Below, in pieces: positions 38,221 to 49,540 of a stretch of DNA of 64,000 nucleotides. The stretch lies in the NCBI GenBank assembly GCA_963573385.1, contig CAUYLG010041567.1, positions 1 to 64,000 on the forward strand. Reading direction: 5' to 3'. The notes under the pieces are model-generated. The model saw only the letters and a program-made list of their open reading frames with translations. It was not told where the DNA came from and searched no databases. The DNA is from Cacajao melanocephalus. Its lineage: Eukaryota > Chordata > Mammalia > Primates > Pitheciidae. The first letter of the stretch is position 1; each line of letters opens with the position of its first letter. The translations under genes and the position numbers were made by a program.

Positions 38221-38464
38221 GGAGCTAGTGTCTGAGCCCCTGGGGTGGGTGGGAGGAAGCTTTGCCAAGCGCTCACCCCACCTCTTACAGAGCTGGAGGC
38301 TTCTAGATGGGGGCTGTGACCCCTTCCATGGGGAAACTAAGGCAGGGAACTCTTCCATTGAGACCATGGTACAGCCACTGCCAGGCCTCAGTTCTCTGCC
38401 TGTGATACAACCAGAAGATTTTCCCAGCACAGATGGCATGACATTCGTTTGTAAATGGACCTGG
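38221..38464. other. Unique intron
   Basis: Possible antisense MIR scrap near 38310-38345. Nothing firm. Confidence 0.45.
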
Positions 38465-38780
38465 TGGTAGGAAGCTGGTGGGACACACTAGGTTTGAGTT
38501 TCATCTTTGCCACTTACTGGCTGCAGGACCTTGGGCAAGATGCTTAAATGGCTGCAACCTCTGTTTGCTCATCTATAAAATGGGAGTGCTGAGTTCCTGC
38601 CTTCATAGGGCTGTTAAGAGGAATAAAGAGATGATCCAACCTCTGGCCCACGCTGAACCCTCAATAAATAGGGGTCATGTTATTGTGACTGTTGAGACTG
38701 TGGGGATCAAGTGAGCCTGTGTGTCTGTGCCTAGCACGTGGTAGATGCTCCAGACACGTCAGCTGCTCCGGACACATCAG
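38465..38780 (+). mobile_element. MIR SINE with a duplicated 18-bp end
   Basis: 'actggctgcaggaccttgggcaagatgcttaaatggc', 'ctgtttgctcatctataaaatggg', 'gggctgttaagagg'. At its 3' end gctccagacacgtca / gctgctccggacacatca is a two-copy tandem (about 38744-38779). Confidence 0.75.
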
Positions 38781-39060
38781 CTGCTCTTATAGCAGATGTT
38801 GCTGCCTTCTCTTCCCCTTCTTCCTCCCTCTTGTTCCCAAACATGCAGGAGATTTGACCCGTCTTTGCCTTAGCACATGCTGTCTCCCCATCTGTTGTGC
38901 CTCCCCTCATCTTTTGCCCACCTGGACATCCTTTTAGACCCAGGTGTGGAGCTGCCCGCTCTGAGAAGCCTTCTCCAGCTCCTCCTTTGGGACCTGGTTT
39001 CCCAGAGCTGCCAAGCCTCCCCTCTTACGGGCCTGGTCTTCCTGCCTTTAATGACTGGTT
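38781..39060 (+). mobile_element. L2 LINE 3' region
   Basis: 'cccaaacatgcaggagatttgacccgtctttgccttagcacatgctgtctccccatctg', 'gagaagccttctccagctcctcc'. Confidence 0.65.
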
Positions 39061-39439
39061 TTCTCCCAGGGGTTGCAAACTCAGGGGCCTGCAGGACTTG
39101 GCAGATCAGGTCAGAGAGGAATGTTGTTGAGCGAAGGATGACAGATTCCTGTTTCCAAGTGCTGCTCCCACCTTGTGGCTAGGGCCATCCTCCCCCTGCC
39201 TCCCGAGGACAGTTCCCTTTAGAGAGCTTGCCAATCCAGTCCATGCCCATGGAACACCTATTGTGTGTTGCCCTGAGCTGCAGGGCACCACCACCACCAA
39301 CTTTCTCCATTTCCATCCTTGTACCCACCTGCGACATCTTTCCATGCCCGTTTGGCTAATAATGAGACAAAAGCCACAGAGCTGAAGTTTCTGGCCTCCA
39401 AGGTCACCCAGGAGACAATTGCTGATGCCTCATCCTGAT
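39061..39439. other. Unique intron
   Basis: No firm feature. A short CACCAC run lies at 39285-39298. Confidence 0.5.
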
Positions 39440-39825
39440 TTCCTCCCGACTGATATTGGCAGTTCCATCAGGATAATGTTCTTCCTTAGGATCTTTGCAC
39501 TTGCTGTTTCTTCTGCCTGAGTCTCTGCCCCCAGACACCTGAGGGGCTTCCGCCTCATTTCCTTCAGGCCTGCGTTAAATGTTGCCTCCTCAAAGAGCCC
39601 TCCTCTCATCCTTCTCTCTGCTCTGTTATGCCTTATGGCTGTGATCACACCCTGACATGTTGTACATTTGTTTGTTTAATCTCCGTCTTTCCCACTGGAC
39701 TTCAAGTTAGCAGCCCTGTGTGTTTTGCTCACGTCTTATCTTTAGTCCCTAGGATGATGGCTGGCATGAGTACCAGTAGGTGTTTGTGGATGAGTGACTC
39801 TCCTAACGGTGGGTGTGGGTAGGAC
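39440..39825 (+). mobile_element. L2 LINE 3' end
   Basis: 'aggatctttgcacttgctgtttcttctgcctg', 'ttccttcaggcctgcgttaaatgttgcctcctcaaagagcc', 'catttgtttgtttaatctccgtctttcccactgg', ending 'ggcatgagtaccagtaggtgtttgtgg'. Confidence 0.88.
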
Positions 39826-40230
39826 TAAGGGGGCGATGGGGGTCCAGCAATTTCAGTGGCAGGGAAACTGGGAAACTGGAGGGCCCAGGGGCAGCTGGTC
39901 CCCACTCCTCTGGTTTTCTCTGCTGCCTTGATGTGCCCTCCTCTTGATTTGCTGCCTCCTGACTGTGGCCTTGTGTCCTACCAGAGTGGGCATCAGTCCA
40001 GCTTTGCTCCTGCCTGCTGTGGAAACAGCCAGCCCCCTTCTCTTTCCTGGGGCCACTGGAGCCCAGCAGACCCCAGAGGGAGCCCCCAGCCAGTACCCAG
40101 TCTCCCGTCTCAGCCCCCTCTGTGCTGTGCCCACATCCCTCCCTCCTCCTACAGCAAATACATTTTGGACTTAAAATAAAAAGCAGATACAGCGTCGGGA
40201 GAGAGTGGGTGGGGCCCAGCAGCAGCTGCA
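39826..40230. other. Unique intron
   Basis: No recognised feature. The 185-codon minus ORF and its overlaps have no domain. Confidence 0.5.
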
Positions 40231-40650
40231 GCAGCGTTTCCCCACGCTGGATGGGGATGACCAAACCCATGCTGCACATCAGAAACTGGGTCTCAGAGAG
40301 GTTAAATGGCTTGCCCAAGGGACAAAGCCCAGATTCAGCCCCAGCATAATCTACATACATACTGGAGGTCAGCCTTGCTCCAGCCCTGAGGGCAAAGCTA
40401 GAACCAACAGGGTGTTCTAGGGGTTACTACTCATTCACCCAAGAATTTGTGGAAATGACATGCTGTGCCCAGAGGCAGGCCGTGGTGGGGGGATGGGAGG
40501 GGAGTGGTGGGGGTGGTGCAGGGGGCAAGGCCCACTGGGTAGGTGCAGAGAAGGCTCCAGGTTTGGGATGTGAAGGATGAGTGGGCATTTCCAAGCAGCA
40601 GGGCAAGGCTGGAAGGGAGTCCAGGTAAAGCGGGAGGCCTAAGCTACTCA
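40231..40650 (-). mobile_element. MIR then L2 relics, antisense
   Basis: 40250-40345 is reverse MIR ('gaaactgggtctcagagaggttaaatggcttgcccaagg'). 40425-40650 is L2-like ('actcattcacccaagaatttgtgg'). Confidence 0.55.
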
Positions 40651-41425
40651 GCACTGAGTTGAGATGGGCCTGAGAAGGTGGGTCTGCCCTCTCTGTGAGC
40701 TCTGGAGGGTGGGTTCAGGCATAGATGGGAGGCAGGGACACTGGCTCCTCCTCCTGGGGTCTCCTGACTCTGGGGTCTTGAGGGTTAAATTTGCGGTGGA
40801 TGCAATTGTCACAATAACCCCTCCTCTGGGAAGAGGGTGCTTGCCTCCCAGGGTGTTTTAAGCCCAGACTTCCCCACCCCACTGTATCCCTCTGCAGCCC
40901 ATGGCACTGTGCCTTTTCTGCCTCTTCTGGTGGAAAAAGGCCTAGGCTGGTTGTTGCCTGCCACCTGCACTAGGATTGGGGGTATGCCTGTGACCCCTCT
41001 TAATGGCTATCAACTTGCTGGGCACCCACAGGCCCTTTCCTCCCCTCTCTGCCTTTCTTTATCCTCACCACTATGCCAGGAGGGAATAAGGCTTGGCCTG
41101 TGCCAGGATGAGGAAGCTGAGGCAATAAGAGGGGAGGGGAGGGAGGAGTGGGACTGGGGAGTCTGGCAGGCCTGGGTCTGCCCCAGCCCTATGGTCCACA
41201 TGTGTGGACAAGTAGCTTGTGCCCCTTAATCTCATGGTTGTCACTGCCCAGGGAGCTGGAAAGGTTATGGGGTTGGGAGGGGAGCTTCCTAAGCTGTGTG
41301 TGACACCCTGGACGCATGGTGTGGGGAACTCTGTCTGCTGAGAACTGGGCGCTTGAGAACTGAGCCACGAGTGCAAGAGGGAGGCAGGAGGGCCCATCTG
41401 GAGGCTACTGGAATGGTAATAAGAA
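40651..41425. other. Unique GC-rich intron
   Basis: Eroded MIR possible at 41080-41120. No gene evidence. Confidence 0.45.
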
Positions 41426-42203
<778 letters not shown>

Positions 42204-42560
42204 CTGTTTTTTGTTTGTTTGTTTGAGACAAGGTCTCTGTCTGTAGCCCAGGCTTGAGTGCAGTGGTGCGATCTCTGCTCGCTGCAGCATCAATCTCCTG
42301 GGCTCAGGTGATTCTCCCACCTCAGCCTACTGAGTAGCTGGGACTACAGGTGCGTGCTATCTATCCTGGCTAATTAAAAAAAATTTTTTTTAGAGACTAG
42401 GTTTTGCTTAAACTCCCACCTTAAGTAGCTGCGACTGCAGGTACATGCTATCACTCCCAGCTAATTAAAAAAAAATTTTTTTTAGAGACTGGGTTTTGCG
42501 CAGACTCCCACGTTATCTTCCCAAAAGCTGGGACTGCAGGCCTGAGCTTTGGTGCCCAAC
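42204..42560 (-). mobile_element. AluJ-like Alu with a 91-bp internal tandem duplication
   Basis: Starts ttgtttgtttgagacaaggtc. The block from agtagctgggactacagg through a taattaaaa...tttttagagact segment to ggttttgc is present twice, with taatta starting at 42371 and 42462 (period 91). The copy then continues to 'cctgagctttggtgcccaaccc'. Confidence 0.88.
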
Positions 42561-42910
42561 CCAGTGTGTGTTTTGATGTGCTTACTCTGCCCCCAAGTAA
42601 GGGAGGCTAGAGGAAGCCAGAGTGGAGCAGGGGGATGGGGGACACAAACTCCCTGTGGGTCATCTGCAGGCCAGCAGCGTGGTGTTTGAGGTGGACTGAG
42701 AAGGCTGTGTTTCCTGTGGAGGGGCAGAGCCAGGGCTGGCATTTGCTTGTGGATGGGGCACATAGCTTCGGCAGAGACATTAAGGTGGGAATGGCTGAGG
42801 AGGGGAGATCCTGGAGGGCGTGAGCTCTGGACCTCCGGCAAGAGGTGCATGCTGGACAGGCAGTGGAGGCTGGGTAGGGGAGCCAGGCTGAGGCAGCCGC
42901 AGCAGAGCCA
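42561..42910. other. Unique/eroded L2-like intron
   Basis: G-rich text ('gcatttgcttgtggatggggc') may be antisense L2. Not firm. Confidence 0.35.
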
Positions 42911-42942
42911 GGAAGGAGAGGAGCCTGGAAGGAGAGGAGCCT
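42911..42942. repeat. Two perfect 16-bp tandem copies
   Basis: ggaaggagaggagcct occurs twice in tandem, just left of the palindrome. Confidence 0.95.
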
Positions 42943-42957
42943 GGAGTAGCCAGGGGT

Positions 42958-43008
42958 GTTGATTAGCATATTCATGATCTTGACGCCCACATGAATATGC
43001 TAATCAAC
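42958..43008. repeat. Perfect 19-bp inverted repeat (hairpin/cruciform-capable)
   Basis: Arm gttgattagcatattcatg at 42958-42976, spacer of 13 nt, arm catgaatatgctaatcaac at 42990-43008. All 19 pairs are exact. Pairing may extend outward as caggg/ccctg after a 3-nt bulge. Each arm holds ATGCTAAT (one change from the octamer ATGCAAAT) and a TGATTAG homeodomain-like site. Not a recognised transposon. Confidence 0.97.
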
Positions 43009-43015
43009 CCTGTGG

Positions 43016-43739
43016 AGTTTGGGGTTTTTTTGTTTTCCCCTCTGTGGTAGAGGGAGGCCTAAGTTCCCAAAACCCTCACCTCTGGGAACAGAGCCCCAAG
43101 TAGGAGTGGGGTAGGAGGGGCCCCACATCCCCAACATCAGCTCCTCCCTTCTCCTGGCTGCCCGGCAGCCCCTGCACACCCTCCCTTTCTTGGGAATTTC
43201 TGGCTGTTCCAGAAGTGGAGATGGTGAGGAAGGGGATGTCCTTGGGATGCCCACGCTGCACCCACACTGCAGGCTGGGCCAAGGCTGCCCAGCCCCATGC
43301 TGTGGTTCCCCGCACGTGGCTGCTTCTCGGGAGAGACCCATGAGCGGGTCTCCAGTGACTCACCCTCTCCGTGGCACATGTGGTGGGGAGTGGGGTGGCT
43401 CAGGCAGAAAACACCAGGGGCTCCCCACAATTGCCAGCCTGTGCCCAGTGCCCCAGTCCAGGTCAGGGGTCTCTCCTGGCCTCCTTGCACCCTAATCCTG
43501 TGGCTGGGGAAGTGGCCACATCAGATCAGCAGCATTGGTTGTGTCCCCACCCCTGCCCACCCTCTGGCATGAGTTCCTAGGTGGCAGGGCTGAGTGCCAG
43601 AGAAGAGCAGAGACACTGCTGCCCAGATGAAGCCTCCCTCTGGCATCTGAGCAGAGACCCCAGGGGTCCTCCCAGTTCAGCCTGGTCCCTGAGGGGGGCT
43701 GTCAGGAGCCAGAGAGCTTGATGCAGGTGCTGCGATCCA
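43016..43739. other. Unique GC-rich intron
   Basis: No recognised repeat. ORFs of 91-117 codons in both strands overlap without domains. Confidence 0.5.
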
Positions 43740-43748
43740 GTGGGTGGA

Positions 43749-43815
43749 GGGGGAGGCATAATTAGCTGTCACCGAAAGAGTGAGTCAGGCACCACTCGTA
43801 GCTTTGAGTCAGCCC
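43749..43815. promoter_or_regulatory. Candidate enhancer: two AP-1 sites near a homeodomain site
   Basis: tgagtca at 43781-43787 and 43805-43811, 24 bp apart, with gcataattagctgtcac (homeodomain + MEIS/TGIF-like) at 43756-43772. Sequence-level inference. Confidence 0.35.
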
Positions 43816-43929
43816 CAAAGAGGAAGGGGACATGGCCAAGGTCACATGCCAGCAAATTGGGCCAGATCTCCCCGAGCGCCTCCCACCCCTCCCCATGCTC
43901 CTCCGGGAACAAACAGGGCCTGCTACGGG

Positions 43930-44040
43930 TGATAGCTCTGAGGAGAGCTGGGAGGCACTTCCATCACCCCATTGCACAGAGAGGGAAACTGAGGCCAGAG
44001 AGGGAACATGCTCCCTCTGCATAATCCTCCCTGCCTGCAC
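43930..44040 (-). mobile_element. MIR SINE fragment, antisense
   Basis: 'ccccattgcacagagagggaaactgaggccagagaggg'. Confidence 0.6.
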
Positions 44041-44054
44041 AGCTCTCTGCTCAG

Positions 44055-44355
44055 GTCCTTAAGCCTTTACCAGGCTACTCCCCAGCTCAGGACCTCAGCC
44101 CGGCCACCCCTTCTGCCCAGAACACTTCCCTAGTTCTTATCCATCAAGACTCTTCACCTGAGTGTCCTTTTCAAAGGAACCTTCTGTGACTTGTTTTGGC
44201 CCCTGGTTTTCTCTGTCCCAGGCCCTTGGAACAGTTATCACGACTTACAATTGTTTTGCCAGTTTTGTCTCACCCCCTTGCCAGGAGCTCAGCATCCTCA
44301 TTTGTCTTGTCGACTGCCCCAACCCCAGCCCCTAGCAAAGCACCTGGCATGTACC
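44055..44355 (+). mobile_element. L2 LINE 3' end
   Basis: 'cttctgcccagaacacttccctagttcttatcc', 'gtgtccttttcaaaggaaccttctgtgacttg', 'gttttgccagttttgtctcacccccttgccagg', 'cccctagcaaagcacctggcatg'. Confidence 0.8.
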
Positions 44356-44600
44356 AACAGCAGTGATGCCTGGCACCCATCGATATGCACTGTGTGCCAG
44401 GCACCATGCAACCACGTCCGAAGGCCTTTGCGCCCACAGTAACCCTTTGAAAGAGGCACGGTTTCCATCCTGCCTGGTTTAGAGATGAGGAATGAAGTAC
44501 AGGGGGCCACAGGCCTTGCCAAAGGGCACGTGGCTCCTGCAGGGAGGAGGTGGGGTCTGATCTCCCTGAGCTGCACTCGGGTGGGCCACTGGCCTGCCAT
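44356..44600 (-). mobile_element. MIR SINE, antisense
   Basis: 'catcgatatgcactgtgtgccaggcaccatgc', 'cacagtaaccctttgaaagaggcacgg', 'gtttagagatgaggaatgaag'. Confidence 0.7.
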
Positions 44601-44665
44601 CCCCTCAGTTCCTGTGCTCTAGTGCACACAGTAGGCGCTTGGTAAATATTGGGTGGATGAACAGA
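44601..44665 (+). mobile_element. L2/MIR terminal fragment
   Basis: 'gtgcacacagtaggcgcttggtaaatattgggtggatgaac' is the classic L2 end. Confidence 0.7.
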
Positions 44666-45050
44666 TGGGAGAACAAACTTCTCTCAGAGTGGCCCAGACA
44701 TCTGGGGAAGGGTGGGCCTGTTGTCCCAGCTTCCGCTCTCCAGAGTTTTCCTAATGCTGCTGGGGCGCCATCCTCAGCACCCAGTGGGTACCACGACAGC
44801 CTCCAGCCTTCCTGCAGGTTGGCAGAGCACACTCAGCTCCCCAGGCACACCTCATTTGACTTTGTCCTCATTTCCTTGAGCAGATTGAAGAGTGGGAACA
44901 GTAGCAGGCTGTTGGATCGGGGTGTCAGGCACAAGAGAGTTCTTTCCCAGGAGCCCCTCGTGTCCGGAATGGACCCCTGAGCTCCAGGTAGGAGGCTGTG
45001 CACATAGCCCCCCACCACATTCTTTCTGGGCTGGGGTCTCCCCAGCCAGG
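44666..45050. other. No recognised feature
   Basis: Unique intron. Confidence 0.5.
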
Positions 45051-45230
45051 GTCCAAAGGTCAGAAATTTAGAGCCAAGGGCCTCTATACATTTGCTTTGT
45101 GGCCTTGGGCAAGTCACTCCTTCTCTCTGTGCCTCAGACTCCTCTTTGGCAAAGTGGGGAACAAGATGGCTCCTGTCTGTTAGTGCCACTGCAAGAACCT
45201 GGAAGCTGAGGCACTGCCTCCAGAGGAGAT
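45051..45230 (+). mobile_element. MIR SINE
   Basis: 'gctttgtggccttgggcaagtcactccttctctctgtgcctcagactcc', then 'ggcaaagtggggaacaagatggc'. Confidence 0.75.
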
Positions 45231-45714
45231 AATGGGAGCACTTGTTGACTGGAGTTGGGGGCTGGATAGACAGGGTGGGCCAGTGAGTGTGTCTGGGTAA
45301 GGGCCTATCAGGAAAAGGGGAGTCTGTTTGGGACTCGAGGCCTTAGCCCCACAGGTTCCCAGGCTTGAAGGCCAGGCCCAGCTCCCGCCAAGACCCTATG
45401 GCAGCTTCAGTACTACTGATGCTGATGAATGACCAGGCACCAGCAGCCGCCCCGCTCAGTGGAATCAGCTGTGATTTATGGTATTGGTGCCCACAGGGAG
45501 CAGCTGTGTGAGCTCAGAGAAGCCTCAGAAAAATGGGTCAATGCAGGGTGGGGCCGGGATGGGGGTAACCTCTGCCAGCTGGAAAGGCTCAGAGACTGGC
45601 TCCTCTGCCGCAGAGTCTTGGTGGGGAAACTGAGGCCCATGGAAGGTCCTTTGCTGGCAGTGAGGCTGTCTAATTGGCAGCAGAAATCAAGAACCAGAGC
45701 TAGTGTCCAGTACT
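45231..45714. other. Unique intron
   Basis: No firm feature. 45610-45660 resembles antisense MIR ('ggtggggaaactgaggcccatgg'). Confidence 0.45.
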
Positions 45715-46020
45715 GGGAGGTACCTTAGACTGCAGGGTGACCAGGGAAGGCCTCTCAGCAGAGGTGACATTTGTGCTCAGCCCTGAGGCATGAGAAGGAA
45801 CCAGTTGTGTGAATGCTGGTAGGAGGTGAGCCGGTGGCGGGGCCAGCAAGGGCATGTGCTTGGAGGTGGGACAGAGGCTGGCTGAGGCTGGCAAGTTCAG
45901 GGAAGAACGAGGAGGGCAGGGCACCTGCGGGGCTGAGTGAGGTGGAGGGGAAAGGGAGAGGATGCTAGAGAGGGGCTGGGACTGCTCAGCCCTGAGGGGC
46001 CTTCTGGGCCTCAGTCCCTA
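45715..46020 (-). mobile_element. L2 LINE, antisense
   Basis: 'gcagggtgaccagggaaggcctctcagcagaggtgacatttgtgctcagccctgaggc', 'gagtgaggtggaggggaaagg'. Confidence 0.75.
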
Positions 46021-46360
46021 TTTGGGCCTTTCCCTAAGTGTGCTGGAAAGCCTCTGAGGTGCCAGCAGCTCACTGGCTCACATTTTACAAAGACCCCTCC
46101 AACCTCTGTGGAAGTGAATTGGGGTAGCATGTGGAACACAGGGAGTCTAGGGAGACGGCTGCAGACATCATGGTGACAAACAGCTGTGGCTTGGACCCAG
46201 GGTGGCCAAGGAGTACCCAAGCCTGGGGGCTGGGATTTGTCCCTGGGATTCCAGTTTAAGCCACTCATCCCCTCTGGGCAGTGACCAATTTTAATGTCTC
46301 AAAACTGTGATCCCTTGGTGCCCCACACCAGGGCCCAGGAACTGTGTTTCAGAGTCAGTG
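46021..46360. other. Unique intron
   Basis: Nothing supported. Confidence 0.5.
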
Positions 46361-46460
46361 CCACATCAGACCAACTTTATGACTTGCTCAAGGTCACCCA
46401 GCTTGGATGGAGCAGAGCTGGGATGGAAAGCTGGGTTTCTGAGTTCCACCCCTTTTTAAT
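46361..46460 (-). mobile_element. MIR SINE fragment, antisense
   Basis: 'tatgacttgctcaaggtcacccagcttggatgg', 'gagctgggatggaaagc'. Confidence 0.6.
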
Positions 46461-47055
46461 GCCTCATTTGCCCCCATTCCCACTGGAGGAGAAGGCTGCA
46501 TCTCCTCAAGGAAAAACAAATGGATTTTTGAGGCTGCCATGTCCCCCCCTCCACCCCATTGGGTGAATTTGAACTATGTCTGTGTCTGCACGCATGCATG
46601 CACACACTTCACTCAGCAGGAAATTTGGGACAGGAGCAGCTTGGGTGCATGTCTGGGCCTTCTCCTTGCTGGAAAACCAGGCCAGAGCTGGAGGGGCCCC
46701 AACAGTGCTGCTCTGGTGCTACCCTCTCCCTGGTACTCAGATGCCTGCTGGCAAGGGCACTGGTGGGCCCTCAGTGGCTGCTGGCCCATGGCTGCAGCTG
46801 ACACACATTGTCTCTGCCTTTGACAGAGAATCCTCCAGCAGGGCAGTGGGATCACTACTGAGGGAGCTACCTGCCTGCTGTTCTGGCCATGGGGGTGAGA
46901 GTGAGTCCTGTTCACCTTGCCAGGGGAGCCTAGCTTGGAGCATTGGGAAAAAGTCTGTGCTAGAAGGTGAAACTGTGGGTTTTCTGGGTGATTCGTGGTA
47001 AGTCAGGTTCCTGTCTGGTCCTCACTTCCCCGATCTGGACAGTGGGAGTGAGGTG
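46461..47055. other. Unique intron
   Basis: No recognised repeat. Overlapping ORFs of 80-141 codons lack domains or clear splice sites. Confidence 0.5.
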
Positions 47056-47290
47056 GGATAGATTAGCGATTTCAAAGCTAACCTAGTCTGAATCTCTGCT
47101 ACCCACTTCACTAGCTATGTGACCTTGGGCAATTAAATTCAGCTCTCTGAGTCTCAAATATTCATCTGTATTCTTATCCCCATTTTAATACTTACTTTAC
47201 TGGGCTGCTGAGAGTAGAAGCAGGTAAAATTCTTGAAGACCAGGTGCACAGCAAGCACCCAAGCAGTCAGCCTCCCAAAATAATAAGTCG
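47056..47290 (+). mobile_element. MIR SINE, nearly full length
   Basis: 'actagctatgtgaccttgggcaattaaattcagctctctgagtctc', 'actgggctgctgagagtag', 'ggtgcacagcaagcaccc'. Confidence 0.82.
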
Positions 47291-47299
47291 ACAATGTAA

Positions 47300-47480
47300 C
47301 AGTGATGGCTGATGCTCACTGGGCCCCTCCATCCACCACATGCCTCATCTGCACTTGGTCTTCACTACAGACCCATGAGGTCAGTGCCCGTATTGTCCCC
47401 AATTTATATTTGAGGGGACTGAGGCGCAGGAGAGGAGCTGGCCTGAGATCATACTGCTAGGATGGGTAGAGCCCAGCTGA
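47300..47480 (-). mobile_element. MIR SINE, antisense
   Basis: 'gctgatgctcactgggcccc', 'catgaggtcagtgcccgtattgtccccaatttatatttgaggggactgaggcgcag'. Convergent with the preceding MIR. Confidence 0.72.
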
Positions 47481-48320
47481 CCATGGCTCCCTACCTGTCC
47501 CCAGGTACTAATCTTCCTTTCTGAATTCTGAACCTCCACCTGCTCTTAGAAGTGTTTTCCAAAGGGAATCTGGTCTTGGGAGCCTGGTTGGGATTTCAGC
47601 ACCTCGGACAGCGCCCAGTGGACCTGGGCCTTGGTTGGGCCTAGGGCCCTGGGTGTCAGGTCCTATTCAGTGGGATGAGACCCTCCACTTCATCCTGGCC
47701 TCGTGGAGGCAGCAGGGCTCTGGATGAGCCAGCAAAAGCTAAGGGTCCCCCCTCCTTCCCTAAGCACAGTAAGTCCACTGGACCCATAGGCCCTTCCTCC
47801 TGAGAGGGAAGGAGCCAAGGCCCTACTTCCAGGTCCTAGCACCTCCACACCCCTCCTGGGGCTTGCCATCACCATGGAAATGGGTGGAGGATGCACTCCC
47901 CAAAACCCCACTTCAGAAACTTGGCCTTTGGACGCTCAGGACTAAGTTTGAAGGGATCTAAAGTCATTACTGGCTCTGTTCTCCCTCCATCCCATTATAC
48001 AAGATGGGGAAACTGAAGCCTAGACAAAGGAAGTCTTGATTCTTGAGATGTCCCAGCTGGAAAGTTCTCAGGTGTCAGATGGCCCCACTGTTCCATTATA
48101 TAGATGAGAGAACTGAGGCAAAGGGACCATCTTCAGAGAGACTTGCAGTAGGTGCCCCCTGCAATTGGCTTCTGGAGGAATTGCTTTTTTTCCTTCCTCA
48201 CAGGTGCCATAATTTGAAGCATGTGTTGTTTTGTGTTTGGTATCTCTTCTCCTGCTGGTGAACAAACCAAGGCCAGGACCGTTTATTCATGGTCATATCC
48301 CAGGGTTTGGTACACCCTGT
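47481..48320. other. Unique intron with antisense MIR scraps
   Basis: 48000-48060 ('acaagatggggaaactgaagcctagac') and 48095-48130 ('tagatgagagaactgaggc') are two small reverse MIR cores. Otherwise nothing. Confidence 0.5.
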
Positions 48321-48592
48321 GGCAGACAGAGCATTGGCTCTGGGGCCAGCTGGCCGAGTTCAAATTCCAGCTCTGCCAAGGCTGTAAGACATTGGGCAGG
48401 TCACTTCTCTTCTCTCTCAGGCTCTTCATCTGTGAAATGGGAGAATGATGTCATCTGTATCACAGGCTTGTTTTGAAGATTGCCTCTGATTGTATAAGCC
48501 CCCAGCCTTGCATGTCAAGTGTATAGCCAATATCAGCTGTTACTATTAGTGGATGCCCAGTACATATTTGTTGAATGAATAAGCAGAATCCA
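48321..48592 (+). mobile_element. MIR SINE plus L2-type end
   Basis: 'gagcattggctctggggccagc', 'gttcaaattccagctctgcc', 'cttcatctgtgaaatgggagaatgatgtc', ending 'tatttgttgaatgaataagc'. Confidence 0.82.
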
Positions 48593-48656
48593 CCCACCTG
48601 CCCCACTGAAGGGCTTTTCCTCAGGATGTCTGGGGCTACCTCCTCCTGAGTCTGTT

Positions 48657-48945
48657 ACTTTTATTGAGACAGGCTATTGCTCTGTCACCCAGGCTGGAGT
48701 ACAGTGGCATAACCATGGCTCCCTGAAGCCTTGACCTCCCAGGCTCAAGTGACCCTCCTACCTCAGCCTCCCAGGTAGCTGGGATTATAGGCACTCACCA
48801 CCACACCAGGCTAACTTTTTTATTTGTGTAGAGACAGGGTATCACTATGTGCCCTGGCTGGTCTCAAACTCCTGGCCTCAAGCAATCCTCTTGCCTCAGC
48901 CTCCCAAAGTGCTAGGATTATAGGTGTGAGCCACTGTGCCCAGCC
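48657..48945 (-). mobile_element. Alu (AluJ-like)
   Basis: 'ttattgagacaggctattgctctgtcacccagg' to 'gtgagccactgtgcccagcc'. Confidence 0.94.
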
Positions 48946-49220
48946 TCACATTTTTTTCATTCCAGCAGACATTGACCTCTCACCTGCCTTGTCAGAGGGC
49001 CTTGAAATTTAGCATAAATTATAATCCCTTGGAGGGACTTGATGTGAATTCCTGGCCTCACCAAGACCACTGGGATCCAGGTCTCTGTGGACAGAGTCCA
49101 AGGTCTGATGGCCGTGGGTACTCCATGCTTGTCAGTGGCTCTAGCACTGTTGTGGTTGCCTTGAGGGGTTCAGTGAAGAACTGTCCTGTAGCCATTGGGC
49201 TGACCATGTGGGTGAGACAG
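48946..49220. other. No recognised feature
   Basis: Unique intron. Confidence 0.5.
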
Positions 49221-49540
49221 CCTTACTCACTCTCAGCAGGAGCTCTGCCCTCTGGGACAGGTGCTGGAAGCTTGAGCAAGGTGCTGGGCCCAGAGAGGAG
49301 CCATCCGGGATAGCCTCCTGGAAGCGGTGGGTTTTGGCCAGGCCTGAAAGAGTGGGACGGATGTTGCCCAGCTGAGATTGGCAGATGGCATTGTGGATGG
49401 GGGAACAGAGCCCACAAAGTGGTGCAGGCAGGAAAAACAGGTTGTGCCTGGTGTGTGGTGTGGGATGAGCTGGTAGATGATATATTTGGAGAAGTAGGAG
49501 GGATTTATCTGGATTGTCAAAGACTTCGAATGCTACATCT
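49221..49540 (-). mobile_element. L2-like relic, antisense
   Basis: 'ggatagcctcctggaagcggtgggttttggccaggcctg', 'ggcagatggcattgtggatgg', 'aaagtggtgcaggcagg'. Confidence 0.5.

Noticed and set aside
42958..43008. Calling the palindrome a terminator or a miRNA gene
   Set aside because: No U-tract terminator logic applies in a vertebrate nucleus. The stem is slightly short for a confident pre-miRNA, and there is no expression evidence.
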